From the NCBI GenBank assembly GCA_032173965.1, contig CM063284.1:61254863-61318862 (forward strand): a stretch of DNA of 64,000 nt, read 5' to 3'. The notes below the pieces were generated by a model. That model did no database searches and was not told the origin of the DNA. It saw nothing but the letters and a program-made list of their open reading frames with translations. This document shows positions 45,901 to 59,990 of the stretch, piece by piece (the stretch's first letter is position 1; every line of letters begins with the position of its first letter). A program made the translations under genes and the position numbers. The DNA is from Sitta carolinensis. Lineage: Eukaryota > Chordata > Aves > Passeriformes > Sittidae.

Positions 45901-48900
45901 CATGCAGTGTGCACAGGATTGCCATGTCAGAGGGACAACCTGCAATGGCCACGCCTATGTATCTGTCTGTCTGAAAAATACCCTACCAGTCCTAGTTCAG
46001 CAGTATTTTTCAGTCAGAAATAAGATCTATTTGTGAGATAAAGGCTGTCAAAAAATACATACAGGCTATATTCCAATGATGGATAAAAAAAAAGATAGCT
46101 TTCACAAGACCAGGAATAGTAATTCTTCAAGCTGGAAGTGATCCTTCCTTCAGAACAAGCTGTCTCACATGGTGTTTATGAAGGAAGCCATGATGATGAT
46201 GGACATATATCAAGCTATCCCTGAAAAGTAGCTGGAGGGGAAACACATCACCACCAGCTGAATGAGAAGGATGTCTTGATCATCTGAAAGGATTGTGTGA
46301 AAAATCCACTATGACCTCCATGGGACAAAACTTTGAGGCACAAGCAAAGCTGAGCCCACACATCTTTACCTGTCCTTTATGACAAACACATCCTGAATAA
46401 ACTAAGGACATGACTGAACTTTCTGAAGTCACAAGACCATGGCTGCTTCTACAATGTGGAGAACAGATAATACATTTGTTGATGAGATAGATCACTACAC
46501 CTGTGGTCTATTGGTCTATTGGGGGTATTGCATAGGAAGCAACATGCCAGCCAGAAAGGCACTAGAGGGCTGATGATACAGAACTGGTGCAATTGGCACT
46601 ATAGGGAATAAATAATCCACGATGAACAGCATGACTTCAGAGTCTGACAGAAAAAAATCATGTTAATGGTTATTAATAATTGAGGCCATTCTCAAAGTGC
46701 CCGAAGCACTACATGTATTCCCTCAAGGACTGTGACAAAGTGTGGCAGTGATCCTGTCCTGCACATCTGCGGCAGTGACTGGTTGATAATCTGCAAGAGA
46801 CCGGTGCTGGCGCCGGGGTTATCAAGTCAAGTCTCGAAGATAAGGCAGCCAACTGGCCCTGCAGCAACCACTGAGAGGCTGCTGCTCACTGCAGTGTTTG
46901 CCTTTCTGCCCACCTCCTGCTTTTCCCCTTCTCCTGGAGCTGCCTCTCCTGGAGCACGCTGGCAGGGCTGGAGGGTGACAGGCGGGATGTAGCGGGTGCA
47001 GGCAAGATTCCAGGGAGTGCGAGCATTGCTGCTTAATGTCAGGGGCACCCCATGTGGGTGGCCCTAGTGCTGATGAGGTGCCTTGGAAGCTCCTCTCATG
47101 GACATATGTGGGGCAACAGCATGGCCATGTTCACACCTTTTCCTTTTCCCACCTTGGCTCAGTTCAGCATGAGAACCCCCGTGTCTTCATTTGCTCAGTC
47201 AGTCTCCCCATTCAGCCCAGCTCTCTAAAAAGGCTCGTTCCATAAGCACTCACCAACATATTGCAGTGGGAAGGGCACATCCCAGCCTGTCACAACTGAC
47301 AGGTAGCATATTACACAAAATAAGGTCGGAAATCCCAGCTCAGTTGAAATCTGCAGGGCAACTCACATATTTACGTTACATCCAAACTCAGTTTTCTTCT
47401 TTCTGTCACCCTTTATTAATTCTTCTCTGGTTTTACTGCTTTATGTTGTGCATTTTTTTCAGGAAAGTGACACATGCGGGGGTGGTAGTGGGGTGTGTTG
47501 TTTTACCATAAAGGGCCGTTGTTATTTCAACTATCAGATTTTCCCCATGTGCCCTAACACCATCTCACAGCATTGTCATTATCAAAACTGCAACAGCATT
47601 TCAGAACCCACGTATAGACAATATATACTAAAAAATTTAATGGTCTTAACTATCAAAAGGCAAAGGTTTCCCCACCCACCCACCTTTTTTGCTATTTGTT
47701 CCATTTGGTATCCAAATGTCAGCATTTATTGTCTGAAAAATGACTGCTGAACCAATGATTATGGTGTGGCACATTTCCTTTGAGTGACAGTGTCTGCACA
47801 ATGACTTTTCTCCAACACACTCTGCAGTCAGCATTAAATATTCTTGGCATGCAGCCTGAATAACAACACACATACTGAGACCTGCCAGCACTGGAAAGTC
47901 CCTAAGTCCCAGGAGCTAAGATTAATTGCCAGCTATTCTTAAAATTTTCTCACCACTCCACCCAGTTTCTTGGGTCTTCCCACCCACTCCAACCTTACGA
48001 CTGCTTTTCTGGAGTTTCATAAACCTTCCCGAGACAGTTTCGGATGAGTGGAGAGCACTTAAACTCCCCCTTGAACTGAGCAATTTCACATTCTAACAGC
48101 GCTTTCCTTGACATTACAGGGGGAAGGTTTGATGGAGTAAAGGTTTGCCCCTCTCTGTTACCACTCATGAATTTTCCCAAATTAATTTGTTTCTGAAACA
48201 GAGAATGGAAAAATAGGACCTTTATGAAAAAGGCAGCAGAAAGACCTCCTGTAACCTACTTAATCCCTCTTTTAAATCAGGGTATGGAGGCAAGTCCTGT
48301 GAGATGCTAAACATCTTTTATTTCTGTTAAGCACAGATGAGATGAGGGCATTTGTAGCAGACTACAGCCTCAGTACTTCTCACTGCTAAGCTAAGTTTGT
48401 GCTAGTGGTGGAAAAACACAGAAGGAATGATAGCATCACCTATTTCTTAGCATAGATCACCCTTTAGCTTAGGTCACATTGCTCTCAGAATAAGAAACAA
48501 GTTTCACAATCATGAACCACAGCCCCCTTTTCACCAAGGACTCCAAATATGATGAGAAATGGGGGAAACAATCACATGGGAAATGAAAAAGTCCCTCTCC
48601 TGGCATTTCCAGCTAAAAGGAAAGCAGGAGCTATGAAAAACCTTCACATACTTTTCACTTTGGCTTTCTATCCACAGTGGTTATGATCAGCTTTGAAGAA
48701 CCACCAAAGTTTTTGATCAAAGTTTTCTGGATAAGACAGCTTGGCCTATTAAAGTAGATTGGCACTTTTCTAAAATGAAAGGTGTGGGTTTCCCTTATAC
48801 AGATGCCTGTAAAGGCATCTATTTCCTGAAGGCTCAAGTATCCTGGTTGAACCAGTTTTAGTCAATGAGTCAGTTCTCTGATAGGGCTTACTAGGAAAAA

Positions 48901-49824
48901 TGCAACTTATTTTCTTCTTCTTTCACAAGTTTCTCTCCACTGCTTGCTTGTTCACCAGCTATTATATTTAGGACTAAGTTAGGAACTCTAACAGAGGCTT
49001 TACATTATTCATCAAAAAAGACTGTTATGTTGCCTATTTCAGACCTTTGGTTTCAGCCCCAGGCTTTCAACTATTAGAGCAAGCAATGCCAGACATTTGT
49101 TTTCCTGTCAGTTTTTTTAGTTTTTTTTTTTTTTATAGGTGCCTCAGAAGCACTGGCAAGACATTTCAAGCAGCTGCCCATGCAAAACATATTTCCTACC
49201 TCTCCTTTGTGTATGTAATTTTAACAGCCTGACTGCAGTACTTCTAATTGCATTTGTATCTCTACATAATTTGAGCATCTACACCTGAAAAAACTCTTAA
49301 AATCAAACAAGGAAGCAGACATCATCAAGGTATCCTACAAGCAACTTTGCAACACAGTTTCCTTAATGGCCAATGTGCACAAGCAGATGTAGAACTTTAT
49401 TGTCTTACTATCTGATTGAAACACAATGCTTTTTAAAAGCAACTGCTCACAGGTAAAGAGACATAGCCACCTAAACCCTCATTCGGGCTTGGTTTGTACT
49501 AGGTGATGTTTTGAGTACACTGACAAAGTACCAGATCTCCTTTCATCCTGCAACACTTCAAGTTATTGGATTATAAACCACACTTCTCTGAAAGGAGCTC
49601 CAGTCACAAGATAGTGTTTCAGCATAAATATTGAAGCAAATGAGTGTTGATTAATGTATTTCTTTTAAGGTGCAGTCATCAAGGTTAAGAAACAGATATC
49701 TTTCTGCAATATTCATGAGTATGATGAGAAATGTTACCTTATGGACCTTCTCTATAAAGTACTAGAAAGAATCATTTACAAAATAGTCAGGGCTTGGAAG
49801 GCAATGAGATTGAAACATAGCAGT
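42936..49824. other. unique noncoding stretch with GC-richer patches
   Basis: GC-richer, CpG-containing patches lie at about 43180-43470 (including CACGTGG at 43421) and 46740-47060. The intervening sequence is AT-rich. Around 46490 an eight-base unit TCTATTGG is doubled. A T16 run lies near 49120-49135. I found no gene; frames of about 100 codons at 43.7, 45.7 and 47.2 kb are unrecognised. Confidence 0.4.
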
Positions 49825-49850
49825 AAAAAAAAAAAAAAAAAAAAAAAAAA
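49825..49850. repeat. A homopolymer, 26 bp
   Basis: Twenty-six A followed by CC, A7 and CCCCC, the same A-then-C style as the tracts at 27.4 and 59.9 kb. Confidence 0.9.
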
Positions 49851-52800
49851 CCAAAAAAACCCCCAGGAATTAAATTGTAAAAAGCCAACAGTGTAAATTT
49901 TAGAAACAAACATCTCAAATATTAGTTATGAAATGATGGTACCAAAGTACCATCTTGATTCAAACAACTGGCTCACATTTTGGAAGCGGAATATATTTTG
50001 GTAGCAAACTGATCAAACAGACCAGGACTAAAAACTAGCATTTTTTGTGGAGAGCCCTCCCATTAGCTACCTGCTATTTGGCATGATGTCTGTTTCAAAA
50101 GCCTCTGATATTTTGGGAGTGCCATCTTTGCTCACTGCAGTGATCCAAATTACACCCTCTGGCAAGGGTTAAAAATATGGGACACAGGAAGCTTCCAGTA
50201 CACTCCTTACCCATCCTCATTCACACACACTATAATACATATGAACAGCCAGCAGTAGGCACCATACATTTAAATCTGTATTTCATGCTTCCCTAAGGCA
50301 GAAATTCCCTACTTGGTGCCTCACTCTTGCTCAATGGATGAGGAAAGCTGGTGAGCCCAGCAGCTGGTCTGGGGGTCTGTGGATGTGGGCATTTTTCTGG
50401 GAGAGGTCTCTCTCTTTCTGGGGAAGATCTGAGTGCATTTGATCAAGAGGACTTGCTTTCTAGGAAGGACTCTTCCAGATACCTGGCCCTCCAAAAGCAG
50501 GGAAAGCTTGATCAAAGCCAGGACATAATGGACTCATATCACACTGACAAGAAAAAGTGGGCCTGGTGGCAGTACACACCAGAGAAATGGCTATTACATG
50601 GATCAATGCATTTCAATTTAGTGTTTGAAAAATAAAAGGGCAAAAATGATCTCTTTTTGTAGTAGTTTTCGGTTTAGTGGCCATTACTGTCCCTCTTAAT
50701 AACCACACCACAGATGTTTTCAGACCCACAGAGTGTATTAGCAGTGTCACAATGTGTGCAACACTAAGTGCTCTCAAAATAGTGCTATTACTGAAATGGC
50801 ACACGAGTTCAGGAACCTTATGGCCACCTCTGCAACAGAAGATGGTCACAACATTCCTAACAGAAGAATCCAAATGTAAAGCAACTCACTACCCATAACT
50901 TAAGGGTATATGAATGTAAAGGACAAAAGATTTTTCCTCATATTAAAAAATAAGGAATGCAGCGATTACAAGCAAGGTCACCTTCTCCCTGTTCAAGTTG
51001 TTTGTAAGTACTACAATACGAAAAGAAAGCATGAGACCTTAAAGTCATTTGTCCTCTGGCTCTGTTTTTCTCTAATTAATTAAAGGAGTGAAAAGCAGGA
51101 GTTCAGGGCCCATAGATCAGCACCACCAAAATGCATTTCAAAACCGCTCTGTGAGGACAATTCCAAAAGCCAATCACAGGATACTTATTAAAGAGGCCTT
51201 CTGATGTAGCCCTTTATAGAAAAAACCTGCTGGATGCCCCAAATTACTCAGTTACTCTTCATTAAATGATATCAGTTTTTTGTTGCCAGCATATTCTCCA
51301 TGCAGCCCAATGGCTTTGTAACTGAATCTGTTGGAAACCTGTTTAATTGCTCAATTGGGTTTTTTTAAACTTCTTAGGCAATGGGTGGAATACTGTAATT
51401 TGTTAGAAAACACATTAAAATAGAAAAAAGGGAAAAAATAATAAAAAACCCCCCACAAATCACAAAATCGATGCTGTTACATTAAGGGTTTTACTATGTT
51501 TCTTTTAGCTACATTTGCTTTCATGTTCTTGACCAAAGAGCTCTCGGGTAAGGAAACATTCATAAGTTGTTTCCTGAACAAGTCTCCTCAATTACTGCGC
51601 TGCCGCTGCAATTCAAACACTTACAGAATTCTTTCAGAGGGCAGCAGCAGCAGCAGCATTAGCACAGCAACTGGGGTGGTCTTGTTACTTTAAACCTCTT
51701 TGAAAATTCACAGCCTGCAATCATTTCACATGCCAGTGTCCACTCTGGCTTGGAGGCAGAGGGGAAAAACACTTTGGAGAGGCCTATTAAATAAATCCTG
51801 TTTTCACAACAGTAAAATCCCTAATAGTTTTGATTCACTGAGGCAGTGCTCCCAAACAACTCCCTTTGTTTTCAATCACTTTTATAACTGTCTCAAACTA
51901 AAAAGCCAGACCAGGATACCTGTCTCTGTGTGTGTGCACATATAAATTACCTAAGCAGACCAATTTTTTAGGACTTCTTGTCGGCATGGAGTAATTTTTT
52001 ATTTCTAATGTTTCAAGAAAATTTATTTGACTCCAAAAATAGATTTGAATCAATTTGCTCCTTCACACTTGACAACACTCCTTTGTTAGCAATTCTGTAT
52101 TAGTGGGAAGACATACATCACTTAATGAAAAACACAGACAATAAAGGCCTTGGAGTTGTGCTGCTGCAAATCCATTATGAGCCAGACACTCCTTCTGTGC
52201 TTATTCCAGTTGAAAGGGAGAAAAATAATCTGTAGTTCCTCGTCACTGCAAATTCCAAATAAATTTTTTATGTATTAAAAAAGGAACTTTAGGACCAAAA
52301 GGAAAATTATTTAAAATGGATGGGTACCAAATTCAATGCATTCCATTCAGTTTCTGTTCCTGTGCTTACCAATCTCCAGCTGAAATATTAAACACTTAAC
52401 CTACAAGATGCAAAGGGATTTTGAAAGACCTCTCTTCAGGGATGACTATAATAGTCTCCCAGGCTTTAGCTTCCAAGGGCTTAGAAGTGGGACTGTACAA
52501 AGGACTAATTAAGTTAGAAATGGCACCAGAGTGTGGTTTCCTGAAAAGGTGAATTTGTGGACTGTAGTGCGTTGTAAGGAAAGAATTTTTGTACTGCTTG
52601 TACGAAAATAAGAAAGCTCTCTAGAAAGTGATAGTTTTGTGTTCTCAGCCCTAAAAACCACCAGTCTCATGCCTGCTGGAGACACAGAAGTAAATGCTGG
52701 TACAAGGAGGAGTGATTTTATGGGGTCAGGTCCCATAAATCCTAAAGGAATCTGGAGGAAACTCCAGAAGGCAGCTCCCCAAAAGGGAATACAAAGCTGG

Positions 52801-55800
52801 GTGACAGGGGAGCTAGAAAACCTTTCTCTGCTGGGTTACAGCTAGAACTTCTGAATCTCTCTTTCCCACCCTGCAGAGTCCTGTGTGGTAAATTAGTGCT
52901 AATGGGACACTCAGATACCTGGGAAAACCTTGTCACAAAATTAAAAAGTACATTATAAATGTAGGGAAAGGGGAGACAAAGAAGAATGTTCAATGAAATA
53001 CTTTTCACACCCTCATTCAACACCACATAGTACTAAGTAAAAATTATGATGTAAAAGAGCAGCAACAGCTTTTTTTATATCTTTACATTGTATCTACGCA
53101 TGCAATGTATGTGCTTTACTGCAGCACCTATGTAATGAAGTGAACAAACCTACTTAATTGTCTTTCACAAAATGGGCCAGATCTTTAGCTGAGACAGCAC
53201 AGGATCAGTTTCACGGGGTTTAATATCAATCCTTTACTCCTGCTATGTTCTTTGTATCCATTGCTTTTTTAAAGTTTGGCAGGCATAAGGAAAGAAGCTT
53301 CCACTTCTCTTATCAACACAATTAATCACAGCACTGCTTGAGCCACTGAAAGCTAACTAGGAACAGGTCAGGAACTGGTGGCCATAAACTCACTGAAGAT
53401 TAGTCATCTATTCTTTGTAAATATCTAATAGGAGGAAACAGGGAAGGAAATGGAGAATGGAAATGGGCTCAAGACTCCTGTGGACTTCCTTGGTATGTTA
53501 CAGAGCTGCATTCCTTAACCAACTTGTCACAGAAAGTGTTCTGATATTTGTGTACAATTTGATGTTAAACTAAGAAGCCTTGTCAAAATTGACAACATTT
53601 AAGTAAGCAGGCAATATGAAATTTGCCTGAAAAGTTTGGGGGAACAAACATTGTGGATTGTTCTACATTTATGCAGTGAACTATAAATTAATCTGAAATT
53701 TATGCAAGATTTCTAATTTTCAATAAAAAAAGAATAAGAGAAAGACTGTTTATGCTGGAGACAAAAACATTTCTAATATGAATCTGCATGGAGCTAGGGG
53801 TTAGAAGAAAATGTGTCAGCATCAATCAATTTGCTTTCCAGTTAGGTGAAGTCCCAAAGTCAAATTTTAGTAAAAGTCAATAAAATTTGCTTCCACTGAA
53901 ACAGTACGGGCCACAGCAGTTGTGTAAAATCACACACTGGGCACACAACCATAACAGATGCAAATAGCAATTTGCTATCAGCTGGAGAGTAGCCATGACT
54001 TACAGCCCAAAACATGCAAAACAATTTTATCTTCAAGGTTTCACAGAAAGGCATTGAAAAGTAGGAAAGGCAGCTAAAAGGAACAGGGAGCTAAACTTGT
54101 GCAGCCTTGTATATCCTTTTGCAGTGTGGCTCCATTTTTTCTCTACAGCAAAACTTTGCCATGAACTGAATGGGCACATCAGTATTAAAATAAATTGTGC
54201 TCATTCTAGGAAGTCAATTTATTCTCCATATTGTACAAAAAATGCCCACAGCCTGAAGACTAACCAGTGTCTGTGGTTTGGCTGTATGCACCTGCTTTCT
54301 GACCAAATTACAGTGAACAATGTTTATACAGTTATTTACCTCATTATCGACACAGACTTCCAGAATCTCAAGGGTCATCAAAAGTTTGCAGGAAGTGAGT
54401 AAGTAAAATTGTTTGACTGAACCAGACTGCCAGCTCTCCACCCAATCAAGGTCAAATAGCTGCAGGGTTGTGTGTGGTGCAGTGGTTTGTGTCTTCTTTT
54501 CATCCATGCTTTGGTGAAAACATTTTTCCTTGTTGGCAAAAAACCCCACAAAAATGTTTTCTGTCCCTATTACCTGACTGGATGTTAAAAAAGAAAGTAA
54601 ATGCAGGTATGTAAAAAGGATGGGTGCAAGATCCTGGACAAATAACAAGGTTTTGACAAGGTACCACTTATAGTTTATGATGAAACAAAATTATAACTTT
54701 GACCTTTTAGCTGAAACAAAAGGCTAAAGAATCTTTAGGGCAGCACAACCACTTACTCCTCTGAAAATGAGAAGTTCTGATTATTATCCTAGCCTAGGGG
54801 AAAAAAGTGCCGTTCAAAAATTGCTTGTTCTTCTGACAGTAAATCTTGACTGTTTTTAATGAAAGTTTCCCTCCTTCATGAAGTATTTCTTGCTAAAAAA
54901 CCAGGACAACACATTAATACAGGGCTTTAGATATCCTTAAAGTCAGGTTTAATTGGGGCAATTCCCTCCAGTGAATTGAAAGACAACATTCGTCTTCACT
55001 GCCTGTTTGGAATGCTAAACTGAAAGCAGGGCTGAAATGTCAAGGTAAAATAATGCTAATAATTATTCTGAATGTTACATTCCCCTTGACCTTGGAATTT
55101 GAGAGGCTGAGATGAAGGCCTTTTGTCAAAAGTCAGGAAGTCATCTGGAGACTTCATTGACATTTATGATTAATACAATCTGGCAACATTAGGGGAGGAG
55201 ATAAAAAATATGTGATTAGCTTTCAGCACACAGTAATTTCATCTTATATTGTTGTGGGATTTTCAGATAAGGAGCACAAGATGACACATCACCTGCAATA
55301 TTACTGCTAGCACTCTTAGGTGACAACATGAGCAAGTTTAATGCAACAACCATAATCTTTATAAAACAAAATTCATTCCACTGCCATGAAAGAGAAGAAA
55401 ATATTCTCCATTTCATATAGCAATGACTTCCTGTAAGTCACAAAAATGGGGCACAAAGTTTCATTATAATGTCTTGTTAACACAGAAGATTTTCCACTTC
55501 ATTTGCAACTTAACACCAGAACGATAACTATGTGGGGTGAAGATTTTATATATTAGTGTCCTGAAGAGACTCTTGTAGACTTTATTTGCACTTCATATGT
55601 GTCAGAAAATGCTTCTACTTTAAGTCTTTTATGGTCAGTACCAGAGGAGACCCTGTACACTTAGCTTCCATAAAAACAATGGAAGCGGGAAGCATTCCTT
55701 TGATTAGATCATACTCCAGGTAAATGAAGCATCTGCAGTTGGGGACAAAAGGCAGGGCGAAGGCAAGTATTTGTTCACATTTGCAGCGTTAACCCTTGCT

Positions 55801-57179
55801 GCAAACTAAGGATTCAAGGAGATAATTTACTGACACTTCATGCTTGGTAGCTTACTCTTTAAAACCCCTCTAATAAAATTTAGTTATTTTAAGTTTATAG
55901 AAAGAGGTGCATTTGAAGACATAACCCTACTGAGGATGCTGGCAAGTAAAGTTCTTATCAGAACATGTCTTAACATGCCCTAGCAATGACATGCAATAGT
56001 GAAAGCAGGTCTCATTCTCTGTCCTGATTCAGTGGGTTGATCTTAACTCTTAGGCTTGGAAACAAAACCAGAGGGAAAAGGTAAGGAACCACAGTATAAA
56101 TATAATTCTCTTAAGTTAGTTTGGAACTAAAATAATTTGAATTAGTGGAGATACTTCCCTTCGGAGCATGTCTACCAGGCATGTAAAAATATAATATTTT
56201 CTCCAGCTATGTTTTTAATTCTGGTCCATACAAATCTTAAATGGGTATTTGCATATTGAAATCCTACAGCTCATAGAGCCCATTTTAGACTATTGAATAA
56301 TAAGCAGAACTTTCAAAGATGGTCCAAATACTGGTTCCAGTCCTTAGACGAGTTTAATGTAGAGAGAGTTTGTAGTTTTTAATTTATTAAATGCTCCATG
56401 TGATCATCCTAAGAAACATCTGAAAATACCATTAATACATTTTATTAAAAGGAGTTTGCAATTATTACAGCATATAGAGGACTTTTGCATCTGATGCATC
56501 CTCTCTGAACTAGACATCTTTATGAATTTCTTTTGCAAAATGCTTTTCACTCTCAAAATCTATTATTCAACTTGTGAATCTTCTATTAAATGCAAACAAG
56601 ATGAGACCACAGAAATGGTTAGTGTTCTTCAATTTATGAAAACTGAGTTAATATTTTGACTTGTGAATTCAGTAAATATTGTGCAGACATTCCAAAAAGA
56701 ATAGAAATACATTGCCTAAATAAAGCAGACCAGATTTTTTGAAATTAGGAAACATAAAGAGTGCTACGTGACTGTTCAATTTTAATATTCAGTTACTGCT
56801 ACACATATGTACATGAAACAGCTCTCTGCATATGTCAGTACATTGGTAGGCACTAAACCAGCCATCTGTGTATTCTGTATCTTCTTTACATAAATATAGT
56901 AATTGTCAGTTTATTCTCTAGGAATATTTGTGTCCTTTTCCACATTCTTTTCTAAAAAAAAAGGCCTGCATAAATTCAGTATGTAACTGAGTGTTTTCAT
57001 ATATACAGACCAGAGGTTATAATTTACAACTAATTTGCATTAAAATATCAGTGTTATCAGGATTTCTCCAATGGAGGACTGATCTTCGAAAGGACAGGTA
57101 CCTTTCAATGTGCACACCTTTCCAGCACTGGCAGCCTGAGGGTTTAGCATACAGAAAAAGCCAACTGTACCTTCACACT
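49851..57179. other. unique noncoding stretch
   Basis: AT-rich unique DNA with a CAG x5 microrepeat near 51640-51658 and an enhancer-like patch at about 55660-55810 (SOX-like ACAATGG, TCF-like CTTTGAT, FOX-like TATTTGTT). An exon-like segment lies at 56033-56080. POU octamers (ATTTGCAT) occur near 56250 and 57037. No gene recognised. Confidence 0.4.
56033..56080 (+). other. candidate short exon, 48 nt
   Basis: A strong acceptor (TCTCATTCTCTGTCCTGATT then CAG, ending 56032) and a strong donor (AAAAG then GTAAGG, from 56081) bound 48 nt. Frame 1 has a TAG, while frame 2 is open. If spliced to phase-0 neighbours it would end their frame, so a noncoding RNA exon is the simpler reading. Both splice borders are among the best in the window. 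Confidence 0.22.
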
Positions 57180-57722
57180 TCATTCTCCAGGAAACTGAGT
57201 GAGATCACAGGAGGATGAAAGTACGAGATCAAGTGGAACTGCCCAGAATGTGCTGTAAAAGTCATTAAGCATAGAAAAGAAGTTGGCTGGTGAAACACAC
57301 AAAGTCCTGAGTGAAACAGTCCACCTGGTCCAGTCTGTCAGACATGAAAGGCTTGTGGAAGCTGCTGCCAGACTGTTTTCTAACCTCTCCCAATTGGAAA
57401 ATGGCCAGAGGAAGGCTTTAGAAGAGATGGCTCTGTCCATAAGAGACAAAAGCCACAGACCCATGCATTTTTTCCCAGTGACAGTTCCTGCAGCAGCAGG
57501 GACCACCAGTGGGAAGTAGCACTGATCTCTTCCCCAGCTGGGCAGAATTTTGAACACACAGGCTCTGTGAGCAGTCAGCATACCACAGCTTGGAAACACT
57601 CGGAGATTCAACCAAGAGTAAAAGACAAACATTTGAGTCAATAGCCCATTGCCCACATCAGAAATACTCTTGGGAGCTGAACAGGAAGCTGGATGAGGAA
57701 GGAAGTACAGGTTTAGTGACAA
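57180..57722. other. unusually open block, possible decayed coding sequence
   Basis: No family recognised. Both strands are unusually open. The minus strand has one frame open for about 180 codons, although the first ATG lies about 30 codons in. The + strand has a stop-free frame from about 57259 to a TAG at 57519, containing KVLSETVHLVQ, ERLVEAAARLFSNLSQ and GQRKALEEMALS, which look like amphipathic helix. After a frame change, a + strand frame continues with SSPAGQNFEHTGS and WKHSEIQPRVKDK. This could be a disrupted coding sequence on the + strand whose antisense is open by mirror effect. It could also be a domesticated or dead transposon gene, or chance. Confidence 0.25.
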
Positions 57723-59897
57723 GGGCTAGCCAAGGCTCCTGAGCCTGCCTTCCTCAGCTGCTGCCAGGAGCATTGGCTAATAACCCCCATAATCTCTAAT
57801 CCAAATGTTGTGCAATGATCACACACAGACATCTTACATGTAGTAGTTACAGAATAGAGAGAGCAGTATCATGGCTACAGACTTTTATCAAGCATCTGCA
57901 AGTATGTTTTGACACAAAGTGAACATGGACTTAACCTGTGTTTTTGTACAAATAAAAACGTTAGCAAAGGGATGTTACCATGACAGATTGCAGGAGTGTA
58001 AGAGGTAGATGGGAGCATGTGGTTATGGTCCCCTTATTTTTGTGGGGAAAATAACTGACTGGGATCCAATTTTAGGGGATGAGGCTGTGTAACAGAAGAG
58101 GGTGACAGGCACCTTGTCTTGAACTCACAGCAAAGGAAAGAGTCCCTGGGCCAGTCACCCCACAAGGTATCTGTGGCTTCTGCCATCTATGGATGCTCTG
58201 GGTACATTTGGCCCTGAAGACACTAGGATTGAGGACTCTAGGCCTGAATTTCCAGATAGATGTTTCTGCAACTCTCTCTGTAATTTCTTCACAAGGCTCA
58301 AAGCAGAGGAAGGGGGAAAAAACCCATTGGTACAGCACTTCAGAGCACAGCAAAAGCTGGACATTTATTTCTCCACAGATGATGACTTCTCCACACCAGT
58401 AATATTTTGCTGCATGTGAAGAAGTAATTCATGGATTCAATTCCTTTGGTGGGGAACAACCTAGATAAAACAACAATAACAATTGGTATTTTTCTACTGA
58501 AAAATTTTCAATCTTACAACTGAAGGTGTCATTCACAAATTTCCTTCATTGATGAATCTTACCGAGTTTCCAAACAGCACAATGGACCATATGGATGTAA
58601 GAAATTCATGTACTTGTTCCATGGACGCTAAAAGTACCCCAGTGGTTTCAGAGTTCTCAGCATAAGAATTCTAGGCAAGTCAGTAGGAAACACTGGAAGT
58701 GGAGCTTGAATTTCCTGCTCTAATAGATACTGGACATTTCTACAGTCAGGAACACAACCTTTGGGATTCATGGTTAAACATCTTCATGTTCAACAATGAG
58801 CCAGCCGGAAGATTATTTAGAAGACAACGTTAGGAGACAACTAGTGTTGAAAAGCACCTGCACCTAGTCATCACATCTTGCTTTAACACCTGTGGCTAAA
58901 AGACAAAAGAGCATTTATGCATAAAACATCAGGATTATGGAAGCATAAGTTTATTCTAAACAGACAGTGCCAAAGTATTCAGACAAATAACCCCCAAAAA
59001 ATCATTTAGTAAAAAAATATTAGTGCCAACAAAGGAGTTTAAAGAAACATAGGCTGGGGGTTCTGAAAGATACTGCACGCTCCTACCAGTTCCCTAAACC
59101 ATATCTATCCTGGAGGCAAAAACCTGAAACCATTAAAAATACAAAAAAATGAAAACAATGTCTGGAGGGCTTCCCAAACACCCATGCCTCCCACAGTGTC
59201 CTCACTGTATATCCTTAACTGACAAAACCTGATTTTTCACCAGTTCTCCTGGGAACTTTCAAGTTCTCTGCTTAGGCTCTGGCATGGGTTTCAATGCCCA
59301 AGATGTCAACAGGGCTTATCCATGCAGGTTTGACAGGGTTCACTGCTACTGTTTCTTCCCTCTGTTCTTCTAACAAAGAGCAAGTACCACAGTATTGTCT
59401 GTCTCAATTGTAAGTGGACAAACTTCAAAGAAAAGGAGTCCTAGAGCTATAAATGGTCTCTCTACACAACTCTCCTACCTATTCTCTATGAAAAGAGTTT
59501 AGGAGTTTCAAGCTCCTCAGACCTTTCAGTAAAGTCCTTTCTACATGAGGAAATAGCTTCTTAGCAACTCCTTTGCCCTGATCCAAACGACATTTTAAAT
59601 TTTTTATAGTCCTTCTGCTTTCCAGTAAAAACAAAACAAGCTGTTTAACTTCATTGCAGCCTGACAGTTAATAGCTCCTGTATTGTCTCTTAATCACACT
59701 GAAATATCTGTTGAAGGATGTATCATTGTTTTAACTTCCTGCTAGCTTTTTTCTTACACAGCCTGCCATTAAAATAAATTAACTGTGTTGGTATCGTAAT
59801 TACAATTTACAAGTTTTTAAAGAGACATGACACAGTCCTTCTAAATCCTAAGTGGCACACAAAGAAGATGAATGAGAGAAGGGTTAGTCTATGTCTC
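57723..59897. other. unique noncoding stretch
   Basis: AT-rich unique DNA with short unrecognised frames on both strands near 58.1-58.4 kb. Confidence 0.45.
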
Positions 59898-59990
59898 AAA
59901 AAAAAAAAAAAAAAAAAAACCCAAAACAAAAAATAAACATAAAAACCCAAAAAACAAACAAACAAACAAACAAACAAAAAAAACTAGGGG
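59898..59990. repeat. A22 run followed by A/C-rich tract and CAAA repeat
   Basis: Twenty-two A, then CCC/A blocks, then about six CAAA units ending in an A run before CTAGG. It is the source of the Lys/Gln/Asn-rich start of the 155-codon + strand frame at 59891-60358. That frame has no other support. Confidence 0.9.

Noticed and set aside
46730..46870. Possible reverse-transcriptase-like fragment (a frame with KDCDKVWQ-like residues)
   Set aside because: The similarity is a handful of residues with stops around it and no flanking RT motifs in order, so it cannot be told from chance.
54214..54648. 144-codon minus-strand frame
   Set aside because: It starts at a TTG, and its sequence shows no recognisable family or splice context.
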